Both the position numbers and the translations under genes were made by a program. Below, in pieces: positions 41,538-43,976 of a stretch of 43,976 bases of DNA (position 1 is the first letter of the stretch; every line of letters begins with the position of its first letter). The notes beneath the pieces are model-generated. The model saw nothing but the letters and a program-made list of their open reading frames with translations. It was not told where the DNA came from and made no database searches. This DNA comes from Lachnospiraceae bacterium (GTDB lineage: Bacteria; Bacillota; Clostridia; Lachnospirales; Lachnospiraceae), in NCBI GenBank assembly GCA_017518185.1, contig JAFWWB010000085.1, forward strand, positions 1-43,976, in the 5' to 3' direction.

Positions 41538-43331
41538 ATGAAGGGCATTAGACGTCGCCAAGGATGGCTGCAGCCGCTATCCTTCATCATCTTAATAGCT
41601 ATACTCTTTTCCGGGCGCCCGGTCATGGCGGCCGATGTTTTGATGTCTGAGGTCGAGGAAGGATCCCAGTCGGAAAACAAGACAACGAGAGAACGCATAG
41701 AACTCGAGAAGATCGATTATGAAATACCGGACAGTTCCGATCTGCGTCCGGGTATGTTTGATTTCATCATGGATCCCGAAAAGCTCATCACCGCGACTGC
41801 CGACCAGCGGAATGATATAGGTGAGGGACAGACGGGAAGAACGATGTATTTCACCCAGTCGGATGGTCTGCTTTACGGCAGCAGCGATTACCTTACCATT
41901 TCCAATAAGAGTACGGTTCCACTCAGGGTCAAGGTGAAGATAGAGCTCAGTGACCTGGGCGGCATAGGGGTATGCGGGGATCCGCGTTTTAAGGGCTGCG
42001 ACGGCAGCAGCATCTATATGGCGGTCGTGGATGGTGACGGCAGGACAGCCGGTATCGACGACGATGGCAGAGCGGGACTTGAATATGTGCTGGAGCCGGT
42101 TCCTGAAGGAACCTATGAAGCGGTCCTTGAAAAAGGAGACGATCAGTACGGACTTATATTGAAGGAAGACGGACAGGAGCCTCAGTTCGACAGCGTGTCC
42201 TTCTGCATAACAGGAGCGGTAAATGAATCCGGCAGCTGGGGAAGATACCGTGATGTCACACCGGTGATCACCGTGACCTGGAGCGTGGAGACCATGGACG
42301 GAGAGCCGCTGGTGGTCTACAGGAACAGGGACGTGAGCGAGAACAGTGCTTCCGAGAACGGGGTAAGCGACAACAGCGCTTCCGAAAACAGTGCTTCCGA
42401 AAACGGGGTAAGTGATAATTCAGCATCGGAGAACGGCGTAAGCGAAAACAGTGCTTCCGAAAACGGTGTAAGTGAGAATTCCGCATCCGAGAATACCGTA
42501 AGTGACAATGGTACCGTTTCCGGTAATGAAGGTGAGAACGGAGAGGAAGGCAAGGACGGCAGCACGTCAGAGAACAGCACGTCAGAGAACAGTACGTCGG
42601 AGAATAGCACGTCAGAGAACGGTGTAAGTGACAATACTGCGTCGGAGAATTCGGCATCGGAGAACAGTGCATCAGAGAACAGTACATCCGAGAACAGTGT
42701 AAGCGATGATTCTGCGTCTGAAAACGGCGTGAATGATAATTCTGCGTCTGAGAACAGCGCATCGGATAATGAAGTAAGCGGGAATACTGCGTCGGAGAAC
42801 GGAGCGGGTGAGACTGCGTCCGAAAACTCTGCGTCTGAGAACAGCACATCGGATAATGAAGTAAGTGAGAATGCCGTGTCGGAGAACGAGGCGGGTGAGA
42901 CTGCGTCGGAGAACACTGTGATTGAAGATGAGCAGAGCGGTGATGGCACGGAAGCTGAAGACGGCGAAGGAGACTGCGATGAAGAGGAGTCTGCTTCCGA
43001 AAACAGCAGCGCCGGGGAAGAAGAAGAGGCTGATACTGAAGATAATGATGACGCAGAGGAAGCTGAAGATGCTCTCTGTGATGAAGATGATGAGCATGAA
43101 GCGGATCCTGCATCTGACGATGATGAGGCAGAGGAAGCCGCAGAAGCTGAAGATGAGGAAGACTCAGACGACAGCAGCAATGATGACGGAATGACAGAAG
43201 GGGCTGCAGATAACGGATCTGATGATGCCGGCAGCCAGACTTATGATGATAGTGACAGCAGTTCAGATAATACATCAAATGACGATGTAACAAACACGGA
43301 GGAGGCTTCTTCGGAATACGATCCCGGCTGA
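41538..43331 (+). CDS. Secreted protein with SEN pentapeptide repeats and acidic tail
   Basis: 597 residues. A signal peptide (about 1-31) has a basic start, a hydrophobic stretch LSFIILIAILF and an AxA-type site (VMAAD). Residues about 45-255 form a beta-rich domain (DLRPGMFDFIMDPEKLI, YLTISNKSTVPLRVKVKIEL, ITVTWSVET), resembling WxL/camelysin-like extracellular domains; that link is tentative. Residues about 266-460 consist of more than 30 pentapeptides of the form [A/V/T]S[E/D]Nx, then a very Asp/Glu-rich tail. There is no LPxTG sorting signal or C-terminal membrane helix, so anchoring is unclear. The Ser/Thr content suggests a glycosylated or ion-binding wall-spanning stalk. GGGAG precedes the start. 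Confidence 0.8.
   Translation: MKGIRRRQGWLQPLSFIILIAILFSGRPVMAADVLMSEVEEGSQSENKTTRERIELEKIDYEIPDSSDLRPGMFDFIMDPEKLITATADQRNDIGEGQTGRTMYFTQSDGLLYGSSDYLTISNKSTVPLRVKVKIELSDLGGIGVCGDPRFKGCDGSSIYMAVVDGDGRTAGIDDDGRAGLEYVLEPVPEGTYEAVLEKGDDQYGLILKEDGQEPQFDSVSFCITGAVNESGSWGRYRDVTPVITVTWSVETMDGEPLVVYRNRDVSENSASENGVSDNSASENSASENGVSDNSASENGVSENSASENGVSENSASENTVSDNGTVSGNEGENGEEGKDGSTSENSTSENSTSENSTSENGVSDNTASENSASENSASENSTSENSVSDDSASENGVNDNSASENSASDNEVSGNTASENGAGETASENSASENSTSDNEVSENAVSENEAGETASENTVIEDEQSGDGTEAEDGEGDCDEEESASENSSAGEEEEADTEDNDDAEEAEDALCDEDDEHEADPASDDDEAEEAAEAEDEEDSDDSSNDDGMTEGAADNGSDDAGSQTYDDSDSSSDNTSNDDVTNTEEASSEYDPG
42333..42921 (+). repeat. In-frame 15-bp tandem repeats encoding SEN pentapeptides
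   Basis: Two blocks of 15-base units, separated by a Gly/Glu-rich spacer near 42510-42565. The first has 12 consecutive pentapeptides and the second about 20. Units are nearly identical in protein but vary at third positions (TCC, TCA, TCG, TCT for Ser; GAG/GAA for Glu). Local groups are homogenised, for example several successive AGnACGTCnGAGAAn units near 42568-42620. Length variation among strains is likely. Confidence 0.9.
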
Positions 43332-43389
43332 TAGTCTGCTCTGCTGAACATTTCCACGCAATAATTGTGCCCATGCGGATGAGGCTCTA

Positions 43390-43419
43390 TTGACACTGTG
43401 ATAACTTGAGATGTAATAT
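43390..43419 (+). promoter_or_regulatory. Candidate upstream promoter for pckA
   Basis: Consensus TTGACA (43390-43395), an 18-base spacer and TAATAT (43414-43419). A small GGGC/GCCC hairpin follows at 43463-43474. It would give a long leader of about 170 bases before pckA. Confidence 0.45.
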
Positions 43420-43510
43420 ATAATCGAGATTTATCAAGAATAATGCTGCGTTTCTTATTTCAGGGCATTTGCCCGTAATACCACGAATACCAAATTATTG
43501 ATTTTTTTTG

Positions 43511-43538
43511 TTGATTTTATCGGAAGATAGTGTATAAT
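43511..43538 (+). promoter_or_regulatory. Candidate proximal promoter for pckA
   Basis: TTGATT (43511-43516), a 16-base spacer and a consensus TATAAT (43533-43538), about 56 bases before the start codon. With the distal candidate it suggests dual promoters. Confidence 0.55.
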
Positions 43539-43594
43539 TGTGTGCGGTTAGCACCAAGTTACTATTTCACATTTTTAAGAAAAGGGGTAATAAA

Positions 43595-43976
43595 ATGGCA
43601 CAGATCGATTTGAGCAAGTACGGCATTTCCGACGTTAAGGAAGTGGTATACAACCCTTCCTATGAGCAGCTCTACAAGGATGAGATGGATCCTTCCCTTA
43701 CAGGCTTTGATAAGGGCGTCAACACCGAGCTGGATGCAGTGAACGTTATGACCGGTATCTACACCGGACGTTCCCCTAAAGACAAATTTATCGTTGATGA
43801 TGAGAAGTCACATGACACAGTCTGGTGGACTTCCGAGGAGTATCCCAACGACAATCACCGTGCTACCAAGGAAGCATGGGATGCCTGCAAGAAGCTGGCA
43901 GTTGATGAGCTCTCCGGCAAGAAGCTTTATGTTGTTGATGCATTCTGCGGTGCAAACAAGGATTCCCGCATGGCAG
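43595..43976 (+). CDS. pckA: Phosphoenolpyruvate carboxykinase (ATP), N-terminal part
   Basis: The first 127 residues are present; the gene runs off the window. AAAGGGG at 43581-43587 precedes the ATG. The sequence matches ATP-type PEP carboxykinase: NPSYEQLYKDEM, TGIYTGRSPKDKFIV with the conserved Arg of the oxaloacetate-binding TGRSPKDKF motif, TVWWTSEEYPN and LYVVDAFCGAN. The enzyme interconverts oxaloacetate and phosphoenolpyruvate with ATP/ADP and CO2; in rumen and gut anaerobes it often runs toward oxaloacetate. Codon use here is more uniform and T/C-ending than in its neighbours, fitting a highly expressed gene. Confidence 0.95.
   Translation, partial: MAQIDLSKYGISDVKEVVYNPSYEQLYKDEMDPSLTGFDKGVNTELDAVNVMTGIYTGRSPKDKFIVDDEKSHDTVWWTSEEYPNDNHRATKEAWDACKKLAVDELSGKKLYVVDAFCGANKDSRMA

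Noticed and set aside
42333-42921. Repeat array considered as a CRISPR
   Set aside because: Units are 15 bases in a continuous reading frame, without separate unique spacers or cas genes.
42268-43374. Long minus-strand frames (368 and 287 codons) opposite the SEN-repeat gene
   Set aside because: Products are low-complexity His/Arg/Ser or Ser/Phe/Leu repeats created by the repetitive sense strand.

Overview
The window reads as a chromosomal segment of an anaerobic, motile, low-GC Gram-positive bacterium of the Lachnospiraceae type (Butyrivibrio/Roseburia relatives). The basis is gene content: FtsEX with an EnvC-like M23 peptidase and a CtpA protease, CheV, a YjfB-type motility protein, CvfB, a CdaR-type regulator, a DUF3783 protein, a LicD/CDP-glycerol transferase fusion and a giant 2-hydroxyacyl-CoA dehydratase activase. 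Strong AGGAGG ribosome binding sites, frequent GTG/TTG starts and no outer-membrane genes agree. The genus is inferred, not proven. Almost every gene is on the + strand.

Layout. 1-222 is the 3' end of a 23S rRNA gene, followed by a structured spacer with no recognisable 5S rRNA and a tRNA-Asn. 812-3393 carries a PrsW-type membrane protease with a double zinc ribbon and an AAA-ATPase-like/PD-(D/E)XK protein. A signal-peptide-only mini-ORF follows. 3650-9352 is a run of poorly characterised genes: a 7TM protein with a degenerate GGDEF, a GNAT-like protein, a 930-residue protein with hydrophobic segments, a small acidic YbjN/chaperone-like protein and a DUF3783 protein. 9387-12218 is a large transmembrane class III nucleotide cyclase. 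12219-13521 is an AT-rich accessory patch with a HepT/MntA toxin-antitoxin pair amid gene debris. An S41-peptidase lipoprotein follows.

15443-20712 holds the dehydratase activase coupled to a patatin-like lipase. 20805-23643 has cheV, cvfB, a CPBP membrane protease and, convergently, the motility protein. 23841-29564 is a CdaR regulator followed by ftsE (with a long extra N-terminus), ftsX, an EnvC-like murein hydrolase and ctpA, a cell-separation operon. 29569-35886 is a signalling operon: HD-GYP/GGDEF, hybrid histidine kinase with REC and Hpt, pseudo-REC/REC, and a small unknown protein. 36006-41399 looks like a surface-polymer module that could make and transfer a CDP-activated polyol phosphate: LicD::CDP-glycerol transferase fusion, ribulose-phosphate-epimerase-like protein, IspD/TarI-like cytidylyltransferase and, after a 636-base gap, a polyol-type zinc dehydrogenase. 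41538-43331 is a secreted protein with more than 30 SEN-type pentapeptide repeats. The window ends inside pckA.

Most promising for new biology: the CDP-polyol module with the LicD fusion, the 930-residue protein with its chaperone-like partner, the extended FtsE, and the SEN-repeat surface protein. All functional calls are from reading motifs; no database search was possible.
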